The position numbers were made by a program, and so were the translations under genes. 63,555 bases of DNA from Pantoea sp. AS-PWVM4. Its GTDB lineage: Bacteria; Pseudomonadota; Gammaproteobacteria; Enterobacterales; Enterobacteriaceae. How positions within the stretch are numbered: the stretch's first letter is position 1; each line of letters starts with the position of its first letter. The notes under the pieces are model-generated. The model saw only the letters and a program-made list of their open reading frames with translations. It was not told where the DNA came from and ran no database searches. Shown here in pieces: positions 33,336 to 41,436 of this stretch. The DNA lies in contig NZ_ASZC01000024.1 of assembly GCF_000468095.1 (NCBI RefSeq), forward strand, positions 1 through 63,555, in the 5' to 3' direction.

Positions 33336-34793
33336 TCACAACAACCATTCAATCGGCAAATGCCACACCAGGCGCACCATCAGCCGCTGAAACCAGGTAC
33401 ATTGCGGCTCGTGAATATGCACCACCTCACCGGCCTCACCCGGATATTCCACCCAATTCACCCGGCCCCATCCATCAAGCCGTAACATCCAGGCACGGTC
33501 CCGCATCCCCTGAATAAAGCGTTGATGGGTACGCTGCGCCAGGGTGTCGCTCTCAATCACCAGTCCCATTTCGGTGTTAAGCACCGCTGAACGAGGATCG
33601 AAATTAAACGATCCAATAAACACTTTACGATTATCCACGGTAAAGGTTTTGGCATGCAGGCTGGAACCGGAGTTCCCGGTTAGCCCGCGATCGTGGGGCG
33701 CGTCGCTGGCATTGGCCTGTGGTTTCAGTTCGTATAACGCGATGCCGTGACGGAGCAACTTTTTGCGCCATCGCGCATAACCCGCGTGCACCACGCTGAC
33801 GTCATTAGCGGCCAGTGAATTAGTCAGAACCGCGATTTTGACCCCACGCCGTTTCAACGCCAGCAGCTGTGCCACACCAGCCCGCGTCGGGACAAAGTAG
33901 GCCGAGATAATGTCGAACTGCTGCTGTGGCGTACCAATCACCTCCAGCATTCGCTGTGGCAGCAAAGAGGAACGCTTCGCTTTGCCCAGCCCTTTGCGCG
34001 GGTCATCGCTTAACAAGCGCGTCGCAGCCCAGGTCATACTCAGCGTCCCCTCTGCCATCTGACCAACAAATGGGGAGTGATCCAGCCGCGCCAGATAACG
34101 CTGTACCGCCTCACTATCTTGCCAGGCTTCCGGCAGTCGCACGGCCTGGTGTTCGCCGCGCACCTCCACCACGCTGCGTAATGGCAACACGGCTTTGCTG
34201 CGCCAGTAGCGCTCAAAATCCTGCGCCACTTCCGGTACCACCGGGCCGATGACCATCACGTCGAGATCGGTGAACAACGGCTCATCACCGGTGCCAAAAT
34301 ATTCATCGCCAATATTTCGTCCCCCCACCAGGGTGACGGCACCGTCCACCGTCAGGCTTTTATTATGCATACGGCGATTGAGGCGGGCGAAATCGGTCAG
34401 ATAGCCCAGCATACGCAAGGTGCGAAACGAGAAAGGATTAAACAATCGCACCGCGATATTGGGATGGCGATCCAGTTCGGCGAGGGTTTCATCGAGGCCG
34501 GGCGTGTTGTTGTCATCCAACAGCAGCCGCACCTTAACGCCGCGCTCCGCTGCATCGAGCAGCGCGCTGAACAGCAGGCGGCCTGACATGTCGTTTTGCC
34601 AGATATAGTACTGCACATCGATGGTGTTTCGGGCCATGCCCATCAACAGATAACGAGCAGCAAACGCATCCAGCCCATCATTGAGAGGATGGACGCCACT
34701 CATCCCCGGATGGCGCGCGCAGCGTGCATCCACAATTTCGTTAAGCCAGTTTCGCTGATGTTCCTCAGAATGGCGTGGTACGGCTTCGCTCAT
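33336..34793 (-). CDS. clsC: Cardiolipin synthase C (phospholipase D family)
   Basis: Encodes 485 residues from ATG 34793 with CAGGGAAC upstream; a GTG 18 bp earlier is possible. E. coli ClsC has 473. Two HKD motifs are present: HNKSLTVDGAVTLVGGRNIG and, in the C-terminal half, HAKTFTVDNRKVFIGSFNFD. In E. coli ClsC with YmdB makes cardiolipin from phosphatidylglycerol and phosphatidylethanolamine. No ymdB is seen here. It converges on opgC, the same neighbourhood as in E. coli but reversed in context. Confidence 0.95.
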   Translation of the reverse strand: MSEAVPRHSEEHQRNWLNEIVDARCARHPGMSGVHPLNDGLDAFAARYLLMGMARNTIDVQYYIWQNDMSGRLLFSALLDAAERGVKVRLLLDDNNTPGLDETLAELDRHPNIAVRLFNPFSFRTLRMLGYLTDFARLNRRMHNKSLTVDGAVTLVGGRNIGDEYFGTGDEPLFTDLDVMVIGPVVPEVAQDFERYWRSKAVLPLRSVVEVRGEHQAVRLPEAWQDSEAVQRYLARLDHSPFVGQMAEGTLSMTWAATRLLSDDPRKGLGKAKRSSLLPQRMLEVIGTPQQQFDIISAYFVPTRAGVAQLLALKRRGVKIAVLTNSLAANDVSVVHAGYARWRKKLLRHGIALYELKPQANASDAPHDRGLTGNSGSSLHAKTFTVDNRKVFIGSFNFDPRSAVLNTEMGLVIESDTLAQRTHQRFIQGMRDRAWMLRLDGWGRVNWVEYPGEAGEVVHIHEPQCTWFQRLMVRLVWHLPIEWLL

Positions 34794-34947
34794 ACAGGTT
34801 CCCTGCAACACATAATCTTCTTATTGTTGGTGGCAGCGCAGCGCATCGCAATCAGAGGCTTCCGGTTGCAGCGGCTGGCCTGCGCTTAATTTAGTCTAGA
34901 CTTAGCGGGACGATCTGCATTCGGCGTTCCCCGTGAGGAGAGGAAAA

Positions 34948-36108
34948 ATGGCGCAACACCCCCTTGATCCCCCATCCCCGCGCTATCAGCCCCGGCTGTT
35001 TCGCAGTTTTTTTCAGGGTAGTTTTCCCTGTTCGACTTCCCGTCGTGCCGGAGGCCGGCGACTGGATATGGTGATCAGTAGCGGTCATGACATGCTGCTG
35101 GAGAAGGATTATGCCGCGCTGGCGCAGGAAGGGTTGCGCACCGCGCGCGATGGCGCACGCTGGTATCTGATTGAGTCCACGCCCGGCGAATATGACTGGC
35201 ACTCTTTTCTGCCAATGGTGCACGCGGCGGCGCGCCATGATCTGCAAATCATCTGGGAACTGGCGCATTTTGGTTATCCCGACCATCTCGACATCTGGAG
35301 TGCCGCCTTTGTCCAGCATTTTGAACGCTTCGCCCGCGCGATGGCGCAGTTGATGCGTGATGAAGGGGTACAGCAACCGTTTTTTACGCCGATCAATCAA
35401 ATCTCCTTCTGGTCGTGGGCTGGCGCCGATGTCGCCTGGCTCGATCCCTATTCCAGTCAGCGCGGCAAAGAGCTGAAGCGTCAGCTGGTACGCGCATCGC
35501 TGGCAGCGATGCATGCCATTCGCGAGATCTATCCGCAGGCGCGTTTTGTGCTGACCGATCCACTGGTACAGGTTGCCACCGACCCCGCGAATCCCGACAG
35601 CAAACCCTATGCAGACGCGCAACATCAGGCGCAATTTGAAGCCTGGGATTGGCTGGCCGGACGCGACGCCCCGGAACTGGGCGGCAGCGAAGATTTCCTC
35701 GATATCCTTGGACTGAATTACTACCCGGATAATCACTGGTTTTTCCCCGGTGAACCGTTACCGGTAGATCACCCTGCACGATTGCCCTTACATCGTCTGC
35801 TGTGGCAATGCTGGCAGCGTTATCAGCGCCCGATGCTGCTGGCCGAGACCGGTGCCGAAGGCGATGCCCGTGCGTCCTGGTTCCATCAGGTGAGTGAAGA
35901 GGCAATGTTGGCGCTGGATGAAGGGGTGGCGCTGGAAGGGATTTCGCTTTATCCGGTAGTGGAGTATCCGGCGTGGGCCGATGACCGGCGTTCGCCCGGT
36001 GCGTTATTTGGTTTGGGTGATCCCAACGGCAATCGCACGTTGCATGAGGGTTTAGCGCTGGAGTTGCGCAGTCAGCAAATTAAGTGGCAAAAACGTCAGC
36101 AAAGTTAA
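34948..36108 (+). CDS. GH1-like TIM-barrel (beta-glucosidase-like) protein with altered acid/base site
   Basis: Encodes 386 residues from ATG 34948 (GAGGAGAGGAAAA before it). The sequence fits the clan GH-A family often annotated as family 1 glycosylhydrolase or found fused to dTDP-4-dehydrorhamnose reductases: FFQGSFPCSTSRRAGGRRLD, GLRTARDGARWYLIE, ELAHFGYPDHLDIW, and the nucleophile-like Glu300 in LLAETGAEGD. In the position of the usual acid/base Glu (NE in the strand-4 end) this protein has Asn150-Gln151 in FTPINQISFWSWAG. It may be a lectin-like or substrate-assisted enzyme. No signal peptide is present. It diverges from clsC. Confidence 0.75.
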   Translation: MAQHPLDPPSPRYQPRLFRSFFQGSFPCSTSRRAGGRRLDMVISSGHDMLLEKDYAALAQEGLRTARDGARWYLIESTPGEYDWHSFLPMVHAAARHDLQIIWELAHFGYPDHLDIWSAAFVQHFERFARAMAQLMRDEGVQQPFFTPINQISFWSWAGADVAWLDPYSSQRGKELKRQLVRASLAAMHAIREIYPQARFVLTDPLVQVATDPANPDSKPYADAQHQAQFEAWDWLAGRDAPELGGSEDFLDILGLNYYPDNHWFFPGEPLPVDHPARLPLHRLLWQCWQRYQRPMLLAETGAEGDARASWFHQVSEEAMLALDEGVALEGISLYPVVEYPAWADDRRSPGALFGLGDPNGNRTLHEGLALELRSQQIKWQKRQQS

Positions 36109-36278
36109 GATTGTTGCGAGTTGGGATGTTTAGGACCGCAGGTTTGTACATCAAGGGATTGATCGGCAGGATGGCGCACATCGGTGAGCCAGGTCATGGT
36201 AAACAGGAACACCACACCAATCAGACAGGCAGAAAGCAGGCCTATTATGGCGATCAGTTTGTCATCTCGGGATTCCAT
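36105..36278 (-). CDS. Small single-span membrane protein (57 residues)
   Basis: Started at ATG 36278 with an ideal AGGAG six bases upstream, the protein is MESRDDK, then a hydrophobic span LIAIIGLLSACLIGVVFLFT, then a polar tail with TDVRHPADQS and one Cys. Longer starts are possible but lack a ribosome site. It overlaps the end of the glycosidase-like gene by 4 bp on the opposite strand. It is preceded at 42 bp by another tiny membrane-protein frame (36321-36464). I do not recognise a family. Confidence 0.6.
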   Translation of the reverse strand: MESRDDKLIAIIGLLSACLIGVVFLFTMTWLTDVRHPADQSLDVQTCGPKHPNSQQS

Positions 36279-36320
36279 CGACATCTCCTTACAGGCTTCC
36301 GATACCCGTTGCAGCAAGCC

Positions 36321-36464
36321 TTAGCTCATCCATAACGTCATCATCAGGACAAAGATTATAAGGGTAACCGAGGTCACTGCAAGTACCACAATGGCAAACT
36401 GCGCATCGTCCAGCGGCTGCCGCAGGGGTTCGTCATGATCGTCAGGTGGCGCAGGTGAACTCAT
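36321..36464 (-). CDS. Micro-protein with one membrane span (47 residues)
   Basis: ATG at 36464 opens 47 codons ending at TAA (36321). The chain has a Pro/Asp-rich head (MSSPAPPDDHDEPLRQPLDD), then AQFAIVVLAVTSVTLIIFVL and MMTLWMS, so it is a tail-anchored or N-in single span. The ribosome site (TGAG) is weak. Together with the 57-residue frame 42 bp downstream it looks like a two-gene micro-operon. Both could be accessory subunits of a larger membrane complex, which is inference only. Confidence 0.5.
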   Translation of the reverse strand: MSSPAPPDDHDEPLRQPLDDAQFAIVVLAVTSVTLIIFVLMMTLWMS

Positions 36465-36537
36465 GTTAACTCAGCAAAAAATAAAGGGATCGACCGACTG
36501 GATTACCGTTCCGAGTGTAATAGAAAGCCAGCAAAAT

Positions 36538-36562
36538 GAAAACGGGGCGCAATCGCGCCCCG
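36538..36562 (-). terminator. Terminator of the TonB-dependent receptor gene
   Basis: On the minus strand CGGGGCGC (36562-36555) pairs with GCGCCCCG (36550-36543) over 8 bp, followed by TTTTC. It lies 10 bp after the receptor stop codon. Confidence 0.75.
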
Positions 36563-36571
36563 CTGATGGGA

Positions 36572-38770
36572 TTAGAAATCGTAGGTGAGTGAGACTTTGA
36601 CGGTACGTGGCTCCCCTTGCGTCAGGTAAGTGCCACTGTCATCGACGTTCGCCCAATATTTCTCGTTGGTGACATTATCCACTCCAACACGCCATACCAT
36701 GTCGTTTTGGTTGACCTTCATCCGGTAGCGCAGCCCCAGATCCAACGTGGTGTAATCGTCCATTTTCATGGTATTGGCGAGGTCAGCATACTGTGAACCG
36801 GTATAGTTCAGCAGAGCGGTTGCCGTCAGGCCATCAACTGGTTTGATATCATATTCAGCGCCCAGTGCCGCAGTGAAACGGGGTACGCCAATCGCGTTTT
36901 TACCATTTTCGTTGCTGTCACCGGTTTTGGTCATATCCGGATCGATCCAGGTTGCACTGCCGTTCAGACGCAGCCCCAGGAGCGGTTCACCAAATACGTT
37001 CAGTTCCACACCACGGTTGCGCTGTTCGCCATTCAGTTTGTAGACGCCGTCGTTCAGCACACCGACCGGTTGCTTGATTTCGAACAGCGCCAGCGTGCCA
37101 CCAATACGCCCGTAGTCAGCTTTCACTCCAACTTCGTTCTGTTTGGCATGCACGATACCCGTCACGCTGCCGTAGTTAGAGGCAGTGAACGGCGCAGCCG
37201 TACCCGGCGTGAGTGATTCAGTATGGTTGGCATACAGCGAGATATTGCTGGTCGCTTTGTACAGTAAGCCATATGCCGGTAACCAGCGGCTGCTGTCAAA
37301 GCGTGTTCCGGTATCTTCCACACCATCATAACCGTAGTTACGCACCACCACTTTCTGATGGCGTGCCCCTAAAGTCAGCAACAGCGAATCATCAAAGAAG
37401 CCCAGCGTATCACTCAGCAGATACCCCTGCGAACGTGAACGATAGGTTGTCAGCGGATCGCTGAATTTAGCGCCCCCCGTAAAGACAGCATCCGGTTCTG
37501 CCACATCGTGCGGATTATAGATGTTGATATCCGCATCGTTACCCGAAGACATGCGATAGGTATTTTTCGCATTCGAGGTCATTGCCGAGTAACCGAAGTT
37601 CACTTTATGCGTCACAAAACCGGTGGTGAAATCACCGCGGATACCCACGCTGCCGCTCATGGTGTCCTGAATACGGTTAGTATCGAAACGACCGATAGTG
37701 GCGTTGCCAGCGGTATCCAACACTTTCGGCGTGCCGTAGTTACCAATTTCGTGCGTATGCTGCGCACCCAGCGCACTATAGACAGTCCATTGATCATTGA
37801 GATCGTATTCAGCTTTTGCCAGGCCGAATTCAGATTCGATATCACTGAATATCCAGTTCTGGCTGTAGTTGGTGCTATTAGAAGGTACGTCTGGAATAAA
37901 GTCGATACCGCCAATATTGATACCGTTGCGGGCATCATGGAAGGTTTTCTTCTGATAGCCCACATCCAGCGAGGTACGCAGACGATCGCCACGGTAATCA
38001 AGACCCAATGAAGCAGCGGTGGTGCGTTTCTTTTCACCGTCAACACCGGTTTCACCTTCACGGTGAACAGCATTCAGGCGCACGCCGAACTGGTTATTAT
38101 CACCAAAACGACGGCCAATATCTGCGGTAGTGCCTAATTGCGAATCTGAGGTGTAATCCACACCCACGCGCGTCAGTGGTGTGTCTTCAGCATGTTTTGG
38201 TTCCAGGTTGATCATGCCACCGACACCCGTCTCGGCAGATCCGTTCAGCAGCGCGTTAGCCCCTTTGAAAATTTCCACCCGGTCAATCAGTGAGGCATCC
38301 ATCACCTGACGCGGCACGATGCCTGCCAGACCACCGTAAGTCATGGCATCACCATCCAGGCGAAAACCACGAATACGATAGCTTTCAGCAAAGTTGCCGT
38401 AGCCCTTCACGTTCTGCACGGTGGCATCGTTACGAATCACATCGGCAATGGTTTTTGCCTGCTGATCCTGAATCGCTTTGGAAGTAAAACCGATCACGTT
38501 GAACGGCACATCCATGGCATTTTGTTCGCCCAGCATGCCGAGACGGCCACCGTGCGCCACCTGACCATCCAGGTAAGCGGGAACCAGATCGTTACCGCCA
38601 GGTTTGAAATCAGTCTGCGGTGTCGCTGTCACCGTCAGTGTCTGCTGTTCTTTTTTTGCCGCATCTGCGGTGGTGTTGGTGGTAGCAGCCATCACTGGCA
38701 AACAACCGGCACTGACCATTACAGCCAGCAGTGTCGGTTTCAGTCCGGGATTGAAAGGCGTAGTGCGCAT
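36572..38770 (-). CDS. TonB-dependent siderophore receptor
   Basis: Encodes 732 residues from ATG 38770 (AGGGGAT upstream). A signal peptide (MRTTPFNPGLKPTLLAVMVS, ending CLPVMA) precedes a TonB-box-like region (QQTLTVTATPQ). A plug domain follows (MDVPFNVIGFTSKAIQDQQA; ESYRIRGFRLDGDAMTYGG; EIFKGANALLNG) and then a 22-strand barrel ending in VSLTYDF. The plug resembles hydroxamate or mixed siderophore receptors (FcuA/Bfr type), but the ligand cannot be set from sequence. A Fur box lies upstream. No siderophore synthesis or ABC genes are adjacent, so it probably takes up foreign siderophores. Confidence 0.9.
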   Translation of the reverse strand: MRTTPFNPGLKPTLLAVMVSAGCLPVMAATTNTTADAAKKEQQTLTVTATPQTDFKPGGNDLVPAYLDGQVAHGGRLGMLGEQNAMDVPFNVIGFTSKAIQDQQAKTIADVIRNDATVQNVKGYGNFAESYRIRGFRLDGDAMTYGGLAGIVPRQVMDASLIDRVEIFKGANALLNGSAETGVGGMINLEPKHAEDTPLTRVGVDYTSDSQLGTTADIGRRFGDNNQFGVRLNAVHREGETGVDGEKKRTTAASLGLDYRGDRLRTSLDVGYQKKTFHDARNGINIGGIDFIPDVPSNSTNYSQNWIFSDIESEFGLAKAEYDLNDQWTVYSALGAQHTHEIGNYGTPKVLDTAGNATIGRFDTNRIQDTMSGSVGIRGDFTTGFVTHKVNFGYSAMTSNAKNTYRMSSGNDADINIYNPHDVAEPDAVFTGGAKFSDPLTTYRSRSQGYLLSDTLGFFDDSLLLTLGARHQKVVVRNYGYDGVEDTGTRFDSSRWLPAYGLLYKATSNISLYANHTESLTPGTAAPFTASNYGSVTGIVHAKQNEVGVKADYGRIGGTLALFEIKQPVGVLNDGVYKLNGEQRNRGVELNVFGEPLLGLRLNGSATWIDPDMTKTGDSNENGKNAIGVPRFTAALGAEYDIKPVDGLTATALLNYTGSQYADLANTMKMDDYTTLDLGLRYRMKVNQNDMVWRVGVDNVTNEKYWANVDDSGTYLTQGEPRTVKVSLTYDF

Positions 38771-38790
38771 GGATATCCCCTGATACAAAC

Positions 38791-38809
38791 TTAATTGATA
38801 ATCATTTTT
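38791..38809. promoter_or_regulatory. Fur box upstream of the siderophore receptor
   Basis: TTAATTGATAATCATTTTT matches the 19-bp Fur consensus GATAATGATAATCATTATC in about 13 positions, including the full core GATAATCATT. It is 21 bp upstream of the receptor ATG, so iron-bound Fur would repress the promoter. Confidence 0.75.
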
Positions 38810-38913
38810 ATTGCGGTTTGCGATTATGCTGAGGACTGCGCCGAATGCAAGAAAAATCCAGGCATTTTCTTAACGAATTCCTGACGGGGCATGACAGAAA
38901 ATTGATGTTGAGA

Positions 38914-38990
38914 CGTAGCGGCGCGATTTATCGCGCGCCTTTGACTTTAATGCTACAGACAAATAACGCGCGATAAATCGCACCGCTACG
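38914..38990. repeat. REP-like inverted pair, copy C
   Basis: GTAGCGGCGCGATTTATCGC (from 38915) and its inverted partner GCGATAAATCGCACCGCTAC (about 38970-38989) are separated by roughly 31 bases. The pair ends 13 bp before the apeR stop codon and may stabilise or end the 13-kb ape message. Confidence 0.78.
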
Positions 38991-39002
38991 GGAATGGTGG
39001 CG

Positions 39003-40235
39003 TTACATCCCTTGCCAACGGCGGAACACCAGGGACGTATTAATGCCGCCAAAAGCAAAGTTATTTGACTGGATATAATCCGTTTCGAGCTGACGTACTT
39101 CGCCCATGATGTAATCCAGCTTTCCGCATTCCGCGGCGGGCTGTGTCAGGTTCAGCGTCGGCACAAACCAGCCTTCACGCATCATCTCAATACTCATCCA
39201 GGCTTCCAGTGCCCCACATGCCCCCAGCGTATGGCCGAAGTAGCTTTTCAGGGAGGAGATCGGCGTATTTTCGCCAAACACCGCAGCGGTGGCCTGACTT
39301 TCGGCAATATCACCACGATCGGTAGCGGTGCCGTGGGCATTAATGTAGCCAATTTGCTCCGGGGTCACTCCCGCCATTTGCAAGGCACGCTCGATGCAAA
39401 TTTGCATGGTTTCCCGCTGCGGCTGTGTGATATGCGCCGCATCGCAGTTGGTATAAAACCCGACCAGTTCGGCATAGATCGTCGCCCCACGCGCCTGCGC
39501 ATGCTCCAGCGACTCAAGAATCAGGGTGCCGGCCCCTTCACCAATCACCAGCCCATCGCGCTGCTGATCGAACGGGGCTGGCGTCAGTCCAGGCGCCGCG
39601 TTTTGCTGGCTGGTGGCAAATAAGGTGTCAAACACCGCCGCTTCCGAAGGGCAGAGTTCTTCGGCTCCCCCGGCGACCATCACCGTCTGATAGCCGTGAC
39701 GAATCGCTTCCCAGGCATAGCCGATGGCCTGGCTGCCCGAGGTACAGGCGCTGGATGTCGGGATGACACGACCACGCAAGCCAAAAAATAACCCGGCGTT
39801 CACCGCCGTGGTGTGCGGCATCATCTGCACGTAAGTGGTACCGGTGATATTGTTGGTGTGTTTTTCGGTCAGCATGGTGGCGAACTCACTCACCGGCCCG
39901 GTGCTGCCGGTCGAGGAGCCGTAGGCGATACCGGTTTCCCCGCTGGTCAGTACCGGATGATCAATCAACCCCGCCTGCTCCAGCGCCAGTTCCGTGGCGC
40001 GGGTCGCCAGCAGCGACACCCGCCCCATGGCACGAATGCGTTTGCGGGTATAGTGATCCGGGAGCGTAAAATCGTCCACCGGCGCGCCCAGTTGCGTATG
40101 CAGACCATCGTAGATCTGCCATTCCGGCATGTTACGCACCGCGTTTTTACCCTGTTTCAGACGTTCAGCCACCGCAGACCAACTTTCACCAAACGCCGTG
40201 ACACCGCCCATTCCGGTGACTACCACACGTTGCAT
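39003..40235 (-). CDS. apeR: Aryl polyene 3-ketoacyl-ACP synthase (ApeR-like)
   Basis: Encodes 410 residues from ATG 40235; GTG 40238 is an alternative. It is a FabF-type condensing enzyme with a complete triad: Cys164 in TSSACTSGSQ, His301 in NAHGTATDRGD and His335 in FGHTLGACGA. In the aryl polyene type II PKS ApeR is a stand-alone ketosynthase thought to act early in chain extension. It is the last gene of the ape operon, its start overlapping the apeQ stop (TGATG). A REP-like pair follows. Gene naming is by order and domain. Confidence 0.88.
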   Translation of the reverse strand: MQRVVVTGMGGVTAFGESWSAVAERLKQGKNAVRNMPEWQIYDGLHTQLGAPVDDFTLPDHYTRKRIRAMGRVSLLATRATELALEQAGLIDHPVLTSGETGIAYGSSTGSTGPVSEFATMLTEKHTNNITGTTYVQMMPHTTAVNAGLFFGLRGRVIPTSSACTSGSQAIGYAWEAIRHGYQTVMVAGGAEELCPSEAAVFDTLFATSQQNAAPGLTPAPFDQQRDGLVIGEGAGTLILESLEHAQARGATIYAELVGFYTNCDAAHITQPQRETMQICIERALQMAGVTPEQIGYINAHGTATDRGDIAESQATAAVFGENTPISSLKSYFGHTLGACGALEAWMSIEMMREGWFVPTLNLTQPAAECGKLDYIMGEVRQLETDYIQSNNFAFGGINTSLVFRRWQGM

Positions 40236-40966
40236 CACAGCATACCCCCATTGATTGAAATCACCTGACGCGTAACATAACCCGCGATATCCGACATCAG
40301 ATAGCTGGCCAGGCCTGCCACCTCCTCGGCTCCCCCCATACGTTTCATCGGGATCAGCTTCAGTGCTTCGTCGATGACCTGCGGTTCCAAATCGGTCATA
40401 CCGGTATCAATCAATCCCGGCGCGATACAGTTGACGGTAATTTTACGTTTAGCCAGTTCAATGGCCAGCGCCTTGCTGGCACCGATAATGCCAGCTTTGG
40501 CAGCGCTGTAGTTCACCTGCCCGCGATTGCCCATGATGCCCGAGACTGACGATAAGGTGACAATCCGCCCCCCCTGGCGCAGGCCGATCATCGGCATCAC
40601 ACAAGGCTGAATCACGTTATAAAAACTATCGAGATTGGTGTGGATCACGCTGTCCCATTCTTCATCGCTCAATGCCGGGAAAGCCGCATCACGGGTAATA
40701 CCGGCATTGCTCACCACGCCATACCAGGCACCAAAGCGGGCGATATCCTGCTCCAGCGCTGCGCGCGTTGCCTCCCGCTGCCCGACATCAAATTGTATGG
40801 TGCGACCGCTACCGCCCGCCGCGATAATCTGCTCCAGCGTTTGCGTTGCGCCAGCGGCGTCACGGTGATAATGCACCGTCACATGGAAACCATCCTGCGC
40901 CAGCCGCAGGGCAATGGCACGCCCGATTCCTTTACTTGCGCCGGTTACTAAAACGCTACGTGTCAT
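40235..40966 (-). CDS. apeQ: Aryl polyene 3-ketoacyl-ACP reductase (ApeQ, FabG-like)
   Basis: Encodes 243 residues of the short-chain dehydrogenase family. The NADPH motif TGASKGIG is at residues 8-15, NAG at 87-89 and the catalytic triad at Ser140, Tyr153 and Lys157 (SSVSGIMGNRGQVNYSAAK). The C-terminus ends in GYVTRQVISINGGML, as in FabG. It reduces the beta-keto group of the growing polyene chain. It overlaps apeP by 4 bp (ATGA). Confidence 0.92.
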   Translation of the reverse strand: MTRSVLVTGASKGIGRAIALRLAQDGFHVTVHYHRDAAGATQTLEQIIAAGGSGRTIQFDVGQREATRAALEQDIARFGAWYGVVSNAGITRDAAFPALSDEEWDSVIHTNLDSFYNVIQPCVMPMIGLRQGGRIVTLSSVSGIMGNRGQVNYSAAKAGIIGASKALAIELAKRKITVNCIAPGLIDTGMTDLEPQVIDEALKLIPMKRMGGAEEVAGLASYLMSDIAGYVTRQVISINGGML

Positions 40967-41436
40967 GGCTGATGTCCTTGTAATAATCGTTGTAATTCAT
41001 CGTCATCGGGTTGATAAGTGTTAAGGCGGCCAGTCGCCAGACACTCAGACTGATGACTAATTTTTCCTTCAAAACTGCCAAGCCGGTCATCACGCATCAG
41101 CAAATGCATCTCCACCTGCAAATGCGCTCCGGCTGGAAAAGTAGCTGCTATCGGGCGATACCCCCGCCCGCCGAGCAGCATGCCGGGGCGGATCTGAGTT
41201 TCCCCCTGCTGCCGGGCATGAAAACCCGACCAGACGCCCACGGTCTGCGCCATGATCTCCACACCGAACCAGGCGGGCAGCTCCCCTTGCGGCGTCAGAA
41301 ACGGTGCCAGTACGCCCTGCCCGTCAATGGTCACTGCACAGATGACATGGTCAGCACTGACTGCGATAACACGATCCAGCAGCAACATCGGCGCACGGTG
41401 CGGTAAATATTCACTTACCGGCAGAAAATCAACCAT
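40963..41436 (-). CDS. apeP: Aryl polyene hotdog dehydratase (ApeP-like)
   Basis: Encodes 157 residues. The N-terminal YLPHRAPMLLLDRV carries the FabZ-type catalytic His13, and Glu60 in PAWFGVEIMAQTVG is the partner acid, so this looks like an active 3-hydroxyacyl-ACP dehydratase. In the characterised aryl polyene system ApeP works as a heterocomplex with ApeI, which is encoded at 48144. It overlaps apeO by 8 bp and apeQ by 4 bp. Confidence 0.88.
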   Translation of the reverse strand: MVDFLPVSEYLPHRAPMLLLDRVIAVSADHVICAVTIDGQGVLAPFLTPQGELPAWFGVEIMAQTVGVWSGFHARQQGETQIRPGMLLGGRGYRPIAATFPAGAHLQVEMHLLMRDDRLGSFEGKISHQSECLATGRLNTYQPDDDELQRLLQGHQP

